Assembly: GCF_002272875.1 (NCBI RefSeq)
Contig: NZ_MLAN01000007.1
Location: 1 to 64,000 of the forward strand
Reading direction: 5' to 3'
DNA: 64,000 nucleotides
DNA from: Helicobacter sp. 11S02629-2
Lineage (GTDB): Bacteria; Campylobacterota; Campylobacteria; Campylobacterales; Helicobacteraceae
The position numbers and the translations under genes were made by a program. The notes beneath the pieces were generated by a model. The model ran no database searches. It was not told the origin of the DNA and was given only the letters and a program-made list of their open reading frames with translations. Within the stretch, counting starts at the first letter, position 1. Every line of letters starts with the position of its first letter. Shown here one piece after another: positions 26,990 to 38,897 of this stretch.

Positions 26990-27397
26990 GACATAAAAAT
27001 AAAAATTAGCTCTCAAGTTTTAGAATCTAAAAAGCTAGCACTTCTTAAGCCTTAAACTTAAGAGGTGTTTTAACTAGGTCTAAGTTAGCATTTTTCGTTG
27101 TGTATCTACCTTGCAACAACAAAAAGATACTTTTAAAGTTTAGCGTTGCTATCTTTTGCATACGACTAGCTACTAAAATATAAAAAGTCTTTTTCATAAA
27201 TACCTTATAAAACTCCCCTAATTGTTTTTTTAGTTGTTGCAAGGTGGAGTTTAAGACTTTATAAATCCTATTTTGCAAATAGCTAATATAGCCCATATTT
27301 TCATTTTATTAAAACATAATATTCCTCATCTCGCATCAAGATTGCAATACTTCTACTAGAATCTATTTTTTAAAACCAAACACTAAAGAGTAACTAA
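26990..27397. other. 408-bp spacer with an inverted-repeat element
   Basis: It holds the palindrome TTTTAGAATCTAAAA (27018-27032) just after the surface-protein gene and a larger inverted repeat (27105-27248). A minus-strand 83-codon frame (27045-27296) has no ribosome site and spans the inverted repeat, so I do not treat it as a gene. The last 100 bases are the tgt leader. Confidence 0.5.
27105..27248. repeat. Short element bounded by 13-16 bp inverted repeats
   Basis: ACCTTGCAACAAC (27108-27120) and GTTGTTGCAAGGT (27233-27245) are perfect inverted repeats; the match extends to 16 bp with one mismatch, and the inner sides are A-rich and T-rich. A unit of about 144 bp could be a MITE-like relic or a structured RNA. 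Confidence 0.4.
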
Positions 27398-29583
<2,186 letters not shown>

Positions 29584-29602
29584 AACAATTATCAATGGTA
29601 AT

Positions 29603-29624
29603 GATTCTATAAATCTCTAGAATC
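29603..29624 (+). terminator. AGATTCT-type hairpin after murG
   Basis: GATTCTA (29603-29609) and TAGAATC (29618-29624) form a hairpin 20 bases after the murG stop. It is one of several intergenic hairpins built from the same core. The tail is A-rich rather than T-rich, so it is a weak intrinsic terminator. Confidence 0.4.
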
Positions 29625-29676
29625 TAAAAATATGAAAAGTAATGTCTATCATGTAGCTAGTGATTCTTTTTTGTAA

Positions 29677-30750
<1,074 letters not shown>

Positions 30751-30872
30751 TTTATCTTTTTAAGATGCAAGTCTTGCTGTGGCTAATGTTAAATATATCA
30801 TTGCCACATTAAAAGCAAGACTTAAAAGCAAAAGCTGGAAGCAAGGCTTCCACTTAGCTACATTAAATCTAA

Positions 30873-30904
30873 TTTTAGATTCTATAAATCTATAGAATCT
30901 AAAA
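30873..30904. terminator. Perfect 14-bp AGATTCT hairpin, bidirectional terminator
   Basis: Arms at 30873-30886 (TTTTAGATTCTATA) and 30891-30904 are perfectly complementary around the loop AATC. It lies between convergent ansB and the NrfH-like gene, with four T's on each outgoing strand. Confidence 0.65.
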
Positions 30905-30934
30905 GCATTTGCTAGGCTACATTAGGAGATAAGT

Positions 30935-31555
30935 CTACTTTTTAGCCTTTAGCATCTCTTCTCTTTGTTTATCCCACTCTGCCCAAGTTTTAGGTTTTTT
31001 ATCTTTGGCATCATATAAAGTCTTACCAAGATTTTTATGTCCTACATGTAAGTGGCAATCTGTACACTTCATAGCCTCACTAGTCCCTTTAAACTCAAGA
31101 TACTTAGTGTGCATAGGAGATACTGGAGAGGTTTTATGATCACTTATACCAGTAAATGCATTTTCATGGCACTTAATACATGCACTATCAAAAGTATAGT
31201 GCTCCCTTGCATGCTCTCTATTAGCTAGCCAGTCTTTTTTATCTGGATTGCCAGTTAGTGCGACAAAGGCATCAGTTGCACCACTTTTAGCCTTAGTGAA
31301 AAGATAAGATGCTATGCTGCTATGAGATAAGTGGCAGTCAACGCAGTCTACAACCACACCTTTTGGATTGCTAGCTCCATGAACCGTATCAGCTAAGTTA
31401 GTCTCTGCTATCTTTCCATCCCAAGCATGGCAGCTTCCACAAAATGGATGGCTTCCAGTTAGATGCACAGCTTTAAAACCACCCCAAATCACGATTAAAA
31501 CCACTATTACTGTTATTATAACTGTATATACAATTTTTCTTTTTGTAGTCTTCAT
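30935..31555 (-). CDS. Tetrahaem quinol dehydrogenase, NapC/NrfH family
   Basis: 206 aa. One N-terminal membrane helix (residues 8-28) anchors a periplasmic domain with four haem motifs: CGSCH, CVDCH, CIKCH and CTDCH. This matches NapC/NirT/NrfH proteins, which take electrons from menaquinol and pass them to soluble periplasmic reductases. The partner here should be the tetrahaem cytochrome (12-base gap) and flavin subunit encoded just upstream. Confidence 0.9.
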   Translation of the reverse strand: MKTTKRKIVYTVIITVIVVLIVIWGGFKAVHLTGSHPFCGSCHAWDGKIAETNLADTVHGASNPKGVVVDCVDCHLSHSSIASYLFTKAKSGATDAFVALTGNPDKKDWLANREHAREHYTFDSACIKCHENAFTGISDHKTSPVSPMHTKYLEFKGTSEAMKCTDCHLHVGHKNLGKTLYDAKDKKPKTWAEWDKQREEMLKAKK

Positions 31556-31566
31556 AGTTTAATCCT

Positions 31567-32052
31567 TCACTTTGGCATTAGTTTTTTCATAGATTCTTGG
31601 TTGTGACACCTTGAACACATGTTTATAGGTTTTTCATCGCTGTGAGATTTATGACAGTTATCACAATCAAGTGCTTCATAGTGAGGGCCAGCGTGGATGT
31701 TAAGGTCATGTCCTAGTCCACCAGTATACTCACGTAACTGTTCATAAGTACCATGACACTTTAAGCAGCTCTTATTCATAGCACTTGAGTAGTCTTTTGG
31801 ATCTTTTTCTAAGTGACAGTCACTACACTTAAGATCAAGCTTTTTGTGGATTCCTTTGATGCTAAAAGCATTTTGACTAAAGTCAGTTACGACTTCACCT
31901 TTAGAATCACGCAAAGCGTCCATTATCTTAGAACTAGCGTGAGGATTAGCATTAGCGTTAGCGTTAGTAGTGGTATTAGCGTGAGGATTAGCATTAGCCC
32001 CAAGCATAAAACCGCAAGCAAGTAGTGTTAGTAAAAGTAGTTTTTTCATCAT
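31567..32052 (-). CDS. Periplasmic tetrahaem cytochrome c (flavocytochrome haem subunit)
   Basis: 161 aa. The signal peptide ends near residue 21 (GANA), then a repetitive Asn-Ala-Pro-His linker. Four haem motifs follow: CSDCH, CLKCH, CDNCH and CSRCH. It resembles the haem domain of Shewanella-type flavocytochrome c fumarate reductase, but as a separate protein. It should carry electrons between the NrfH-like protein and the flavin subunit. Its start overlaps the flavin gene stop by four bases. Confidence 0.88.
   Translation of the reverse strand: MMKKLLLLTLLACGFMLGANANPHANTTTNANANANPHASSKIMDALRDSKGEVVTDFSQNAFSIKGIHKKLDLKCSDCHLEKDPKDYSSAMNKSCLKCHGTYEQLREYTGGLGHDLNIHAGPHYEALDCDNCHKSHSDEKPINMCSRCHNQESMKKLMPK
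31936..31998 (-). repeat. 21-bp direct repeats inside the tetrahaem cytochrome gene
   Basis: The segment 31936-31956 is repeated at 31978-31998, a 42-bp (14-codon) period, with GTTAGC-like hexamers between. It encodes the Asn-Ala-Pro-His linker after the signal peptide. Copy-number change by slippage could stay in frame. Confidence 0.7.
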
Positions 32053-33623
32053 ATACTCCTTAACTTGTCATATCTTCTTGCCAGTGCAGCCCCAGCTCTT
32101 TGCCCAAACAAACAGCAATCAAGCACGGCGTTTGACCCAAGCCTGTTATAGCCATGCCTTCCGCCAGTTACCTCTCCAGCAGCATAAAATCCCGGAATGA
32201 TTTGTAACTTATCATTATAGACTTCACAATCAATCGTAGTTTTTACCCCACCCATGCAGTGGTGCACTTTTGGCCCCGGACGTGCTGCAAAAAATGGCGG
32301 TTTTTCTACCTTGATAAACTTGCCTTTATAATCAGAGAAGTTTCTACCAAACTCAGGGTCTCTGTAGTTTGGATCCTTAGCGGCTGCATCTACAAAGCCG
32401 TTATATCTTTTAAGCTGCTCTAAAAATGGCTTTTTGTTGATATGGTAGTAGTCAATTAACTCATCCATAGTTTCAAACTGCTTTACAGCATCAACCATCA
32501 TGCCTCTTTGAAGCTGGGCTAAATCAACTGTCTTAGTTCCATCTATATCCATGATGAGGACTGGGGGATTCTTGCCGCCTTCATTCATCTTTAATATAGC
32601 ATCTGAGCCTACCTTTCTATCAGCTATCTCGTTCATAAATCTAAGGCCAGTTTTTGGATTAACCATCATCCCATAAACATAGGCCTTAGTTATCCACCTA
32701 TAGCCATAGCCAAAGCTACCTTCATCTTGACTAGTAACGTGCATACTTTGAATGTATTGCATATCTACTACTTTTACACCATCACTCATAAGCTTTTCTA
32801 TAGTGTAGGCAGTAGCCCCAAGGTGGTTAGTAGTTAAAACATCTGGACGAAGTTTTGGATCCATCTTTTGTCTAAACTTTAGATCAGCAGCCCAACCACC
32901 AGTGGCAACTATGATGCCGCCATATGCCCTGTAGTACTTAACTTGCCCGCTTTTATTTTCATTTTCATCAAAGCCACGCTCAAAGTTAAACTGATATTTT
33001 TCTCTAACTTTAATGCCAACAACCTCACCTTTGGCGTTATAGATTATCTCATCCATAATGACTCTATTTCTAATCTTGCCGCCTTCATCTAGAATCTTTT
33101 TTTGCAAAGGTCTAGTTATATAGCTTCCAACACCAGTTGCGTGAGAACGTCTAACTGAGTGCCCTCCACTTCTTCCGACGTTAATAAACTTAACACCATT
33201 ATCTTTAAGCCACTGAAGTATGACTGGACTTTGATCAACCATTAGCTTAACAAGGGCTGGGTCATTAAGGTTATGTCCACTTTTCATAGTGTCTTGATAA
33301 TGGAGGGCATGGGAATCTTTTATGCCTTCCCTTGCTTGATCTGGAGTTTCAGAAGCTGCAAGCGAACCCCCACTATAAGCTGAGTTACCTCCTAGATAAG
33401 GCATCTTATCTATCATAATGGCACCTTTAACGCCATTTCTAAATAGCGAAAGCATAGCTGCACTTCCAGCATAGCCTGTGCCTACGACGATAGCATCAAA
33501 GCTCTCATCCCACCTCGGTACGTCTTTTTCAAACATCTTGCCAAAAGCCATGCTTGGTAGCATTAGCGCTGCTGAGCAGCAAGCAAGAGTTTTTAGTGCA
33601 CTGCGTCTATCATTCTTAACCAT
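32049..33623 (-). CDS. Flavocytochrome c flavin subunit (fumarate/methacrylate/urocanate reductase-like)
   Basis: 524 aa. The N-terminus DRRSALKTLACCSAAL is a probable Tat signal. IVVGTGYAGSAAM and GGNSAYSGGSLAA bind FAD. RFMNEIADRKVGSDAI contains the candidate active-site arginine (ADRK), and HHCMGG and GGRHGYNRLGSNAV are the other family sites. This is the periplasmic fumarate-reductase-like flavoprotein family. Substrate is not clear: fumarate, methacrylate or another enoate or imidazole acrylate is possible. Wolinella has a comparable split system. First gene of the three-gene cluster, with AAAGGAG before ATG. Confidence 0.88.
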   Translation of the reverse strand: MVKNDRRSALKTLACCSAALMLPSMAFGKMFEKDVPRWDESFDAIVVGTGYAGSAAMLSLFRNGVKGAIMIDKMPYLGGNSAYSGGSLAASETPDQAREGIKDSHALHYQDTMKSGHNLNDPALVKLMVDQSPVILQWLKDNGVKFINVGRSGGHSVRRSHATGVGSYITRPLQKKILDEGGKIRNRVIMDEIIYNAKGEVVGIKVREKYQFNFERGFDENENKSGQVKYYRAYGGIIVATGGWAADLKFRQKMDPKLRPDVLTTNHLGATAYTIEKLMSDGVKVVDMQYIQSMHVTSQDEGSFGYGYRWITKAYVYGMMVNPKTGLRFMNEIADRKVGSDAILKMNEGGKNPPVLIMDIDGTKTVDLAQLQRGMMVDAVKQFETMDELIDYYHINKKPFLEQLKRYNGFVDAAAKDPNYRDPEFGRNFSDYKGKFIKVEKPPFFAARPGPKVHHCMGGVKTTIDCEVYNDKLQIIPGFYAAGEVTGGRHGYNRLGSNAVLDCCLFGQRAGAALARRYDKLRSI

Positions 33624-33658
33624 CTTCTTCTCCTTTAGTTAAATTAGAACGTAAGTGA

Positions 33659-33664
33659 ATTATA
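33659..33664 (-). promoter_or_regulatory. -10 element of the flavocytochrome c operon
   Basis: TATAAT on the minus strand about 37 bp before the ATG, with phased T-rich runs upstream, the usual form of vegetative promoters in Helicobacter and Campylobacter. Confidence 0.55.
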
Positions 33665-33861
33665 GTAGTAAAAGAGAAGAAAACTTCAAAAATATATATA
33701 AAAACTAACAGAAAGTTAATGAATATTAATAATTAATAATTTTTATTAATTAAAAAGAAGAAAAGTAAATGTTTGAAACTTAATAAAAATAATGCTTATG
33801 TTTTATACGATGATTATAGTTATCACCTAAAAAGAAGAAGGCTAAAAGGAGTGGTAAGTAA

Positions 33862-34041
33862 ATGGCAAAAAGGGGTAAAAAGTGGCTTTATTGTAATCTC
33901 AAAGTAGAGATAGCATCTCAAAGAGGTGAGTATCTCTTTGAGATGTTACCTTGTTCTAATAAGAAAAGAGGCGATCTTGTCTATTATCAAGTATGTGCTT
34001 TTACTGCCATGTTAACACTTAAGATTCCACTTCCAACATAA
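33862..34041 (+). CDS. Possible small basic protein, 59 aa
   Basis: ATG at 33862 opens a 59-codon frame, beginning MAKRGKKWLYC and ending KIPLPT. AAAAGGAG ends ten bases before it, and an in-frame stop directly precedes the ATG. It has three cysteines and no membrane segment. No family recognised. The hairpin within it could mean that the transcript is instead a small RNA. Confidence 0.3.
   Translation: MAKRGKKWLYCNLKVEIASQRGEYLFEMLPCSNKKRGDLVYYQVCAFTAMLTLKIPLPT
33914..33945. repeat. Perfect 12-bp hairpin with 8-base loop
   Basis: CATCTCAAAGAG (33914-33925) pairs with CTCTTTGAGATG (33934-33945). It lies downstream of the minus-strand outer-membrane protein gene, so it may end that transcript, but no T-run follows on either strand. 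Confidence 0.55.
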
Positions 34042-34082
34042 CTAGTGGCAGCATTAAATCACTACATAAAAACTATCATACT

Positions 34083-34976
34083 CTAAAAGGTATGGCTATA
34101 ACCTGCTTGTAAGATATAGTTTTTTAGATCTATGGTTCCATAGCTAGTAGAAGGACTGCTTGCATCAGTTTGATCACTTGGCCCTTGTATATTCATAGCT
34201 GTAGCAAGAAGAGGTAGCTTAGCACCTATACTAAAAGCAGAAGAGCCAAAGTCTAAATTCACACCAACGTTTACTGGCACGGCTAGACCCACTGCGGTGG
34301 CACCATTTATAGAGCCTTTATGATCGCTTGGATTACTTAAGCTTTTTAGCCTAGGGTTTGCCACTAAAGTAGAAGGGAAGACAGCTTTTCCAAAGTCAGT
34401 TAAGATGATACTAGGAGCAGCGTGGGCGTCATACTTATAAGAACCACTATAAAAGTCAGCCCCTACGCCCATACCTAAGAAAAAGCCTATATGCTTAGTA
34501 GCCTTAAAAGTAAAGTCCATATTAGCAGCTACTAAGTGATTAGTTAAAGTGGCATTTAAGTTAGTATCTGTTTTCACGCTTGAATTAGAATCTAGTGCAA
34601 TTGGGACAGTAGTTGAAAAAGCTGATAAAGTAGGATCGCTAGCGACAAACTTCTCTGCTAAAGGTAAAAGCGGATCGTTTTCAGAGCTTTTTTTACTTCC
34701 ATAGCTTTGAGAGAAGTTATAGCTTGCATAGATTCTCATTCCAAACTGCCAGTTAAAATCTTGCTTATAACCCACCTCAGCACCCACAGTGTAGCCTATA
34801 CCAGAAGTAGGTAGTTGGTCTTTAAACTGCTGGTAATTTGGCTTAAGATTATAGTTAGTGGCAGTTATAGGCACGCCTGCATTAAGTCCTACAAAGACTC
34901 CACTTTTGGCATAAACTGCCCCACTTAAAAGCACACCTACACCTAGTAAAACTAAGGGAATCTTACTCATCTTCAT
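34083..34976 (-). CDS. Helicobacter-type outer-membrane beta-barrel protein
   Basis: 297 aa. Signal peptide MKMSKIPLVLLGVGVLL to about residue 23 (VYAK). GVFVGLNAGVPITA and FGMRIYASYNFSQSYG are typical amphipathic strands, and it ends in Phe (LQAGYSHTF). I start at ATG 34976 because AAGGA at about 34985 is the ribosome site for it and would lie inside the ORF if the TTG at 34991 were used. TACAAT (35018-35023) is a possible -10. Function unknown. Confidence 0.75.
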   Translation of the reverse strand: MKMSKIPLVLLGVGVLLSGAVYAKSGVFVGLNAGVPITATNYNLKPNYQQFKDQLPTSGIGYTVGAEVGYKQDFNWQFGMRIYASYNFSQSYGSKKSSENDPLLPLAEKFVASDPTLSAFSTTVPIALDSNSSVKTDTNLNATLTNHLVAANMDFTFKATKHIGFFLGMGVGADFYSGSYKYDAHAAPSIILTDFGKAVFPSTLVANPRLKSLSNPSDHKGSINGATAVGLAVPVNVGVNLDFGSSAFSIGAKLPLLATAMNIQGPSDQTDASSPSTSYGTIDLKNYILQAGYSHTF

Positions 34977-35291
34977 AAAAACATCCTTCAATATGATTAT
35001 TAATAACTCTATGTCTTATTGTAGTAGAAAACAAGGGGAATACAGATTATAAAAAAGTAAAGATTTATTGATATATAAAAAGATAAGCCCCTATCACACA
35101 GCATCTAGCAATGATGCCAACTACTTAGCATAATGCTAAAAATAGTAGTTACTAGAATATATTTTTACAAAAAGAAACCATAACTACACAAATGGTAATT
35201 AAAGTAAAATATAGATTTTTTATAATCTAAAGTAGAAGTTATCCCAAAAGGTGATAGCCTCTTAGGTATGTAACTCCTTTTATAAACTCTT
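34977..35291. other. Spacer between ccsBA and the outer-membrane protein gene
   Basis: No gene seen. A compound hairpin lies at 35119-35150: AACTACT and AGTAGTT outside, TAGCAT and ATGCTA inside. It could end the ccsBA transcript. The outer-membrane gene's promoter lies near 35018. Confidence 0.5.
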
Positions 35292-38200
35292 TTAAAGCCT
35301 TGTTGAATAGCCTCTTTTAAAGTAAGCAGCCACTGCTAAAACTATCATTACTAAAGCTGCTATCCACACAGCACTTGGCACTGGCACACTCTCACCTGCT
35401 GCATAGCTATGCATACCAGTTAGATAAAAATTCACACCAAAGTAAGTCATGATAACACAAGCATAAGCAAACATAGAAGCTACAGCAAACCAGTACTGTG
35501 AGTTAACTCTTGGGATAAATCTCATATGTATAACACAGGCATAAACTAAGATAGTAACTAACGACCAAGTCTCTTTACTATCCCAGCCCCAGTACCTTCC
35601 CCAGCTCTCATTTGCCCAGATACCTCCTAAAAAGTTACCTACAGTTAAAAGGCATAACCCTAAGATTAAACTCATCTCATTAATCCTAGTAGCTTCTATA
35701 ATATTTCTTGAAACTTCAGTATTTTTAAGCTCGCTTTTTGCCTTTGGCTTTTGTAAGATAAAAAGTATAAGTGTAAAAAAGCCTAGTAGTGACCCAAGTC
35801 CTAAAAAGCCATAACTTGCAGTGATAACTGATACGTGTATAGTTAGCCAGTAGGAGTTAAGCACTGGTTGCAAAGGAGTAATTTGCGGGTCTATGTGACT
35901 AAGGTTAGCTACAAAAAGCGTAATGCCTGCAAGTATTGAAGTTAAAGATAATGATATAGCTGAAGTCCTTGAAAAGACTACCCCACTAAGTGAAAGTGCC
36001 CATGCTATATAGACTAAGGATTCATAAGCATTAGACCAAGGGGCATGCTCTGAAACATACCAGCGAAGTATCAGCCCTAAAGTATGGACAACAAAGGCTA
36101 GTATGTTAATAGTGTAGATGACTTTAAAGGCTAGATTCATATTTAACTTTGGGTTCATCATACGTAAAAAGACAAAGATTAAAAGCAAAAAGCCTGCGAT
36201 TAGATAAATAGGCATAAGTCTTTCAAAAACCTTAGCTTGGTTAAAAAACACTTCATAATTTAGCTTAGTTAAAGACGGCAAAACTGCGTGCCCTACAGTG
36301 CCTTGATAGCTTTTTAGTGCGCTTAGTGCGTTATTAGCCTTACTCCAGTCTCCGCTTTTTTCTGCGTTTATAACGCTTGCAAAGTAGTTATTAACCAAAG
36401 CTCTAGCGTTTTTGCCCTCACTCCCACTAAGATCCATCATAGCTTCATTAGGAGATATCCACTTGTTATTTAAGTCATTTTCTTTTGGTAAGACTTTAAA
36501 AAGCTCGCCTATTAAGGCAAGATTAAAGACATTAAACCTCTCATCTACTTTTATTACATCTTTATCAAACTTACTTCTATTACCCGGTGGCTTTCTATTA
36601 ACCTCTTCTGCAACCTTGCCAAGCTTATAATAGATTCCTTTATTAGGATCTAGTCCATAAAAGTTATCAAAACTAGCATAGTTTGCTTTTGGATTGATGC
36701 CTAAAAGCTTTTTTAGCTCCTTATCGCTTACTTTGATGAAGGGCACACTTTTCCAAGATTCTGGATTTATCATAATTGATAGCATTACTAAAGATGCACT
36801 TTGCCCCTTATAAGTATCACTTCTATGCACCTTTTGAAGCACATCTCTTGCTAAAGTATCAAAAGGCTCCATCCGTCCATCATAGCCTTGTACGACTAGG
36901 GTTTCAAGATGTTTGACATGAGTTTTATCTATGATTGGTAGAGTACTAGCTTGTAAGCTTGGGGTAAAAAAACTAGCTAGGCTTACTACTAAAAGCAAGG
37001 CTAGAATCTTGCCTGTTTTTGCTAGCTTAATCGTTTGTGCTTTACTAGCGTCATCTTTACTTACAACACTGCTTTTTTCTAGCTTATCTCTTTTAGCACT
37101 TTTATCTATCATCTTTGAAAGCTTTAAAAAGCGAGAGTTTGGATTAAAGAGGTTTAAAAGCATGCCTAAGGTTAGTAAAAAGTAGCCAATGTAAGTAGGC
37201 CACTTGCCCGGGTCTTTGTTTACTGAAAGTATAGTGCCTCCTTCATCTGGGTCATATGAGCTTTGAAAAAAGCGATAACCATCATAATCTAGTACATTGT
37301 TCATAAAGATTTTATGTTCTAACTCTTTAACTCCATCTTTTACTATCACATCACTGCTATAGCCTGATGGCGAGTTTGACCCCGGATATCTGTCAATCTT
37401 AAAGTCTTTTAGATAAAGGCTAAAAGGAAGTGTTATAGTTTTTGTCCCCCAAGCTAGCATGAAGTCCTTACCACCTACCTTAAAAGTCCTTGGAAAATCA
37501 CCAAAAAAAGTAAAGACTTCTTTAGTCTCACCGTTATAGCTTAAAGTAGCCTTTAAAGCATTAGTCCCTATCTCACTTGATGGGACTTGCAAGACTTTCC
37601 TAATTCCTTTTGCTAGCAAGGTCTTAGCAACGAAGTTAACACCATCTATAGTGTAGAGGTCTTTAGTATCTAGTGGGAGATTTATGTCTTTTTCTAGCTT
37701 TACCTTTCCTTGATTGATATCAGTCATGTTTATATAGTCTATGTCTTGATTGGTCTTGATATAAAATCTTCCATCTTTTAGTGAGACTTCTATGTATTTT
37801 TTTTGCTTTGGCTTAGTATTAAAAGTAAGGTCTATATCGCCAATTTCTAGTATCTCTCCATCCTTTAGACTTATTAGCCTTTTATTATTATCATCGGAGA
37901 ATAAAAGCTCTACTACTGGCCTTCCATCCTTGCTTTCAACCCACCTTAATACGCCATTACTCACAAGTCCCTTGTATGAAAGCTGTGCTTTTTTATCATC
38001 AAGTGGGAGGGTAAGGGTAAATCTATTACCACTGCCATTTGGATTTATATACTTACTTAGACTTTTTTCTATCTCTTTACCACTACTATCTTTACTAGTA
38101 AGCTGTATAGAGACTTCTCTAGTAGAGACTTCATTGCTTTTTGCATTTTCTCTAATGTGCATAGTGCCTTCAAAGCCTGCATATCTGGTGATTAAGGCAC

Positions 38201-38471
38201 CTAAAAAGATAAAGATAAAACTTATGTGAAATAAAAAAGCTGGTAACTTTTTGTACTGATAAAGTTTATATCTATAGATGTTATAGGCTAGGTTTATAAC
38301 TATTAAAAGTTGCACAAAGCCAAACCAGTTAGTCCCATAGACTATAGCCCAAGCTGCCTCACTCCCAGCTATGCTTTCTATGATAGTAGCTACCCCACTA
38401 GCAAAGGCAAAGATAAGCATCAAAATCAAAGCAAAGCCCATGCTAAAAAAATATAAAAACGCCTTCTGCAT
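35292..38471 (-). CDS. ccsBA: Fused cytochrome c haem lyase CcsBA (System II)
   Basis: About 1059 aa. The N-terminal half is ResB/CcsB-like with several membrane helices and a large periplasmic domain. The C-terminal half is ResC/CcsA-like, with the tryptophan-rich haem-handling motif WGRYWGWDSKETWSL near residue 950. It exports haem and attaches it to CxxCH motifs in the periplasm. Such fusions are typical for Helicobacter and Wolinella. ATG 38471 is favoured over TTG 38474 by the AAGGGAGA site. It serves the many c-type cytochromes in this window. Confidence 0.95.
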   Translation of the reverse strand: MQKAFLYFFSMGFALILMLIFAFASGVATIIESIAGSEAAWAIVYGTNWFGFVQLLIVINLAYNIYRYKLYQYKKLPAFLFHISFIFIFLGALITRYAGFEGTMHIRENAKSNEVSTREVSIQLTSKDSSGKEIEKSLSKYINPNGSGNRFTLTLPLDDKKAQLSYKGLVSNGVLRWVESKDGRPVVELLFSDDNNKRLISLKDGEILEIGDIDLTFNTKPKQKKYIEVSLKDGRFYIKTNQDIDYINMTDINQGKVKLEKDINLPLDTKDLYTIDGVNFVAKTLLAKGIRKVLQVPSSEIGTNALKATLSYNGETKEVFTFFGDFPRTFKVGGKDFMLAWGTKTITLPFSLYLKDFKIDRYPGSNSPSGYSSDVIVKDGVKELEHKIFMNNVLDYDGYRFFQSSYDPDEGGTILSVNKDPGKWPTYIGYFLLTLGMLLNLFNPNSRFLKLSKMIDKSAKRDKLEKSSVVSKDDASKAQTIKLAKTGKILALLLVVSLASFFTPSLQASTLPIIDKTHVKHLETLVVQGYDGRMEPFDTLARDVLQKVHRSDTYKGQSASLVMLSIMINPESWKSVPFIKVSDKELKKLLGINPKANYASFDNFYGLDPNKGIYYKLGKVAEEVNRKPPGNRSKFDKDVIKVDERFNVFNLALIGELFKVLPKENDLNNKWISPNEAMMDLSGSEGKNARALVNNYFASVINAEKSGDWSKANNALSALKSYQGTVGHAVLPSLTKLNYEVFFNQAKVFERLMPIYLIAGFLLLIFVFLRMMNPKLNMNLAFKVIYTINILAFVVHTLGLILRWYVSEHAPWSNAYESLVYIAWALSLSGVVFSRTSAISLSLTSILAGITLFVANLSHIDPQITPLQPVLNSYWLTIHVSVITASYGFLGLGSLLGFFTLILFILQKPKAKSELKNTEVSRNIIEATRINEMSLILGLCLLTVGNFLGGIWANESWGRYWGWDSKETWSLVTILVYACVIHMRFIPRVNSQYWFAVASMFAYACVIMTYFGVNFYLTGMHSYAAGESVPVPSAVWIAALVMIVLAVAAYFKRGYSTRL

Positions 38472-38474
38472 CAA

Positions 38475-38897
38475 TCTCCCTTATAAAGCATCTTTGCCAT
38501 AAAAACAACTTAGAAAGATTTCTTTTGTTGTTTTTAGTAACTTGTAATGCAATATTGATTTGTTTATTTTAGCAGTTAATTTGATGTTAACATTTTTTTG
38601 CACGGTAGTTTTTGCTTTGGTCTTTTTTGAAGGGAGCACTAGGAGATAGAATCTAGTTTTTTAGACCTAGTCATTAAAATTAGATTCTGTAATTTTAAAG
38701 AATTTAAAAAATATATGATCGCCATGCTTTTATAAATTAAAACAGTGCTAAATAAGTCGTATATACAAACCTAGTTCATATATACGTTACACTTTTTCCA
38801 AAGTAGGCTAATTAAGCATCATTGTTTCTAGCTTTTACTTTTGCATTTCTAAAGCTGCTATAGAATGAAAGTACAAATTCGTAATTAAGGAAAAAAC
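38475..38897. other. 423-bp spacer between divergent ccsBA and aldA
   Basis: No gene seen. It holds AGAATCTAG and TTAGATTCT (about 38655-38694) as a spaced inverted pair, a TATATA-rich dyad (38758-38786), and the aldA -10 candidate TATAGAAT (38859-38866). Confidence 0.55.
38758..38786 (+). promoter_or_regulatory. CGTATATA dyad upstream of aldA
   Basis: CGTATATA (38758-38765) and TATATACG (38779-38786) are perfect inverted repeats 13 bp apart, about 75 bp before the putative -10. A regulator site is possible; none can be named. Confidence 0.35.

Larger units (their letters stand above)
33624..34082. other. 459-bp spacer with promoter, hairpin and a possible small gene
   Basis: It contains the flavocytochrome promoter (TATAAT, minus strand, 33659-33664), AT-rich DNA, a possible 59-codon plus-strand gene (33862-34041) and a 12-bp perfect hairpin (33914-33945) inside it. 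Confidence 0.55.

Noticed and set aside
27045-27296. 83-codon minus-strand frame downstream of the large surface-protein gene
   Set aside because: No ribosome site, AT-rich composition, and it spans an inverted repeat. Kept only as part of the spacer description.
32049-33623. Flavin subunit of a quinol:fumarate reductase (FrdA)
   Set aside because: It has a Tat signal, 524 aa and cytochrome neighbours; no FrdB or FrdC is present. It fits the flavocytochrome c family.
33914-33945. tRNA or riboswitch at the hairpin
   Set aside because: One 12-bp stem only; no cloverleaf or known aptamer sequence.
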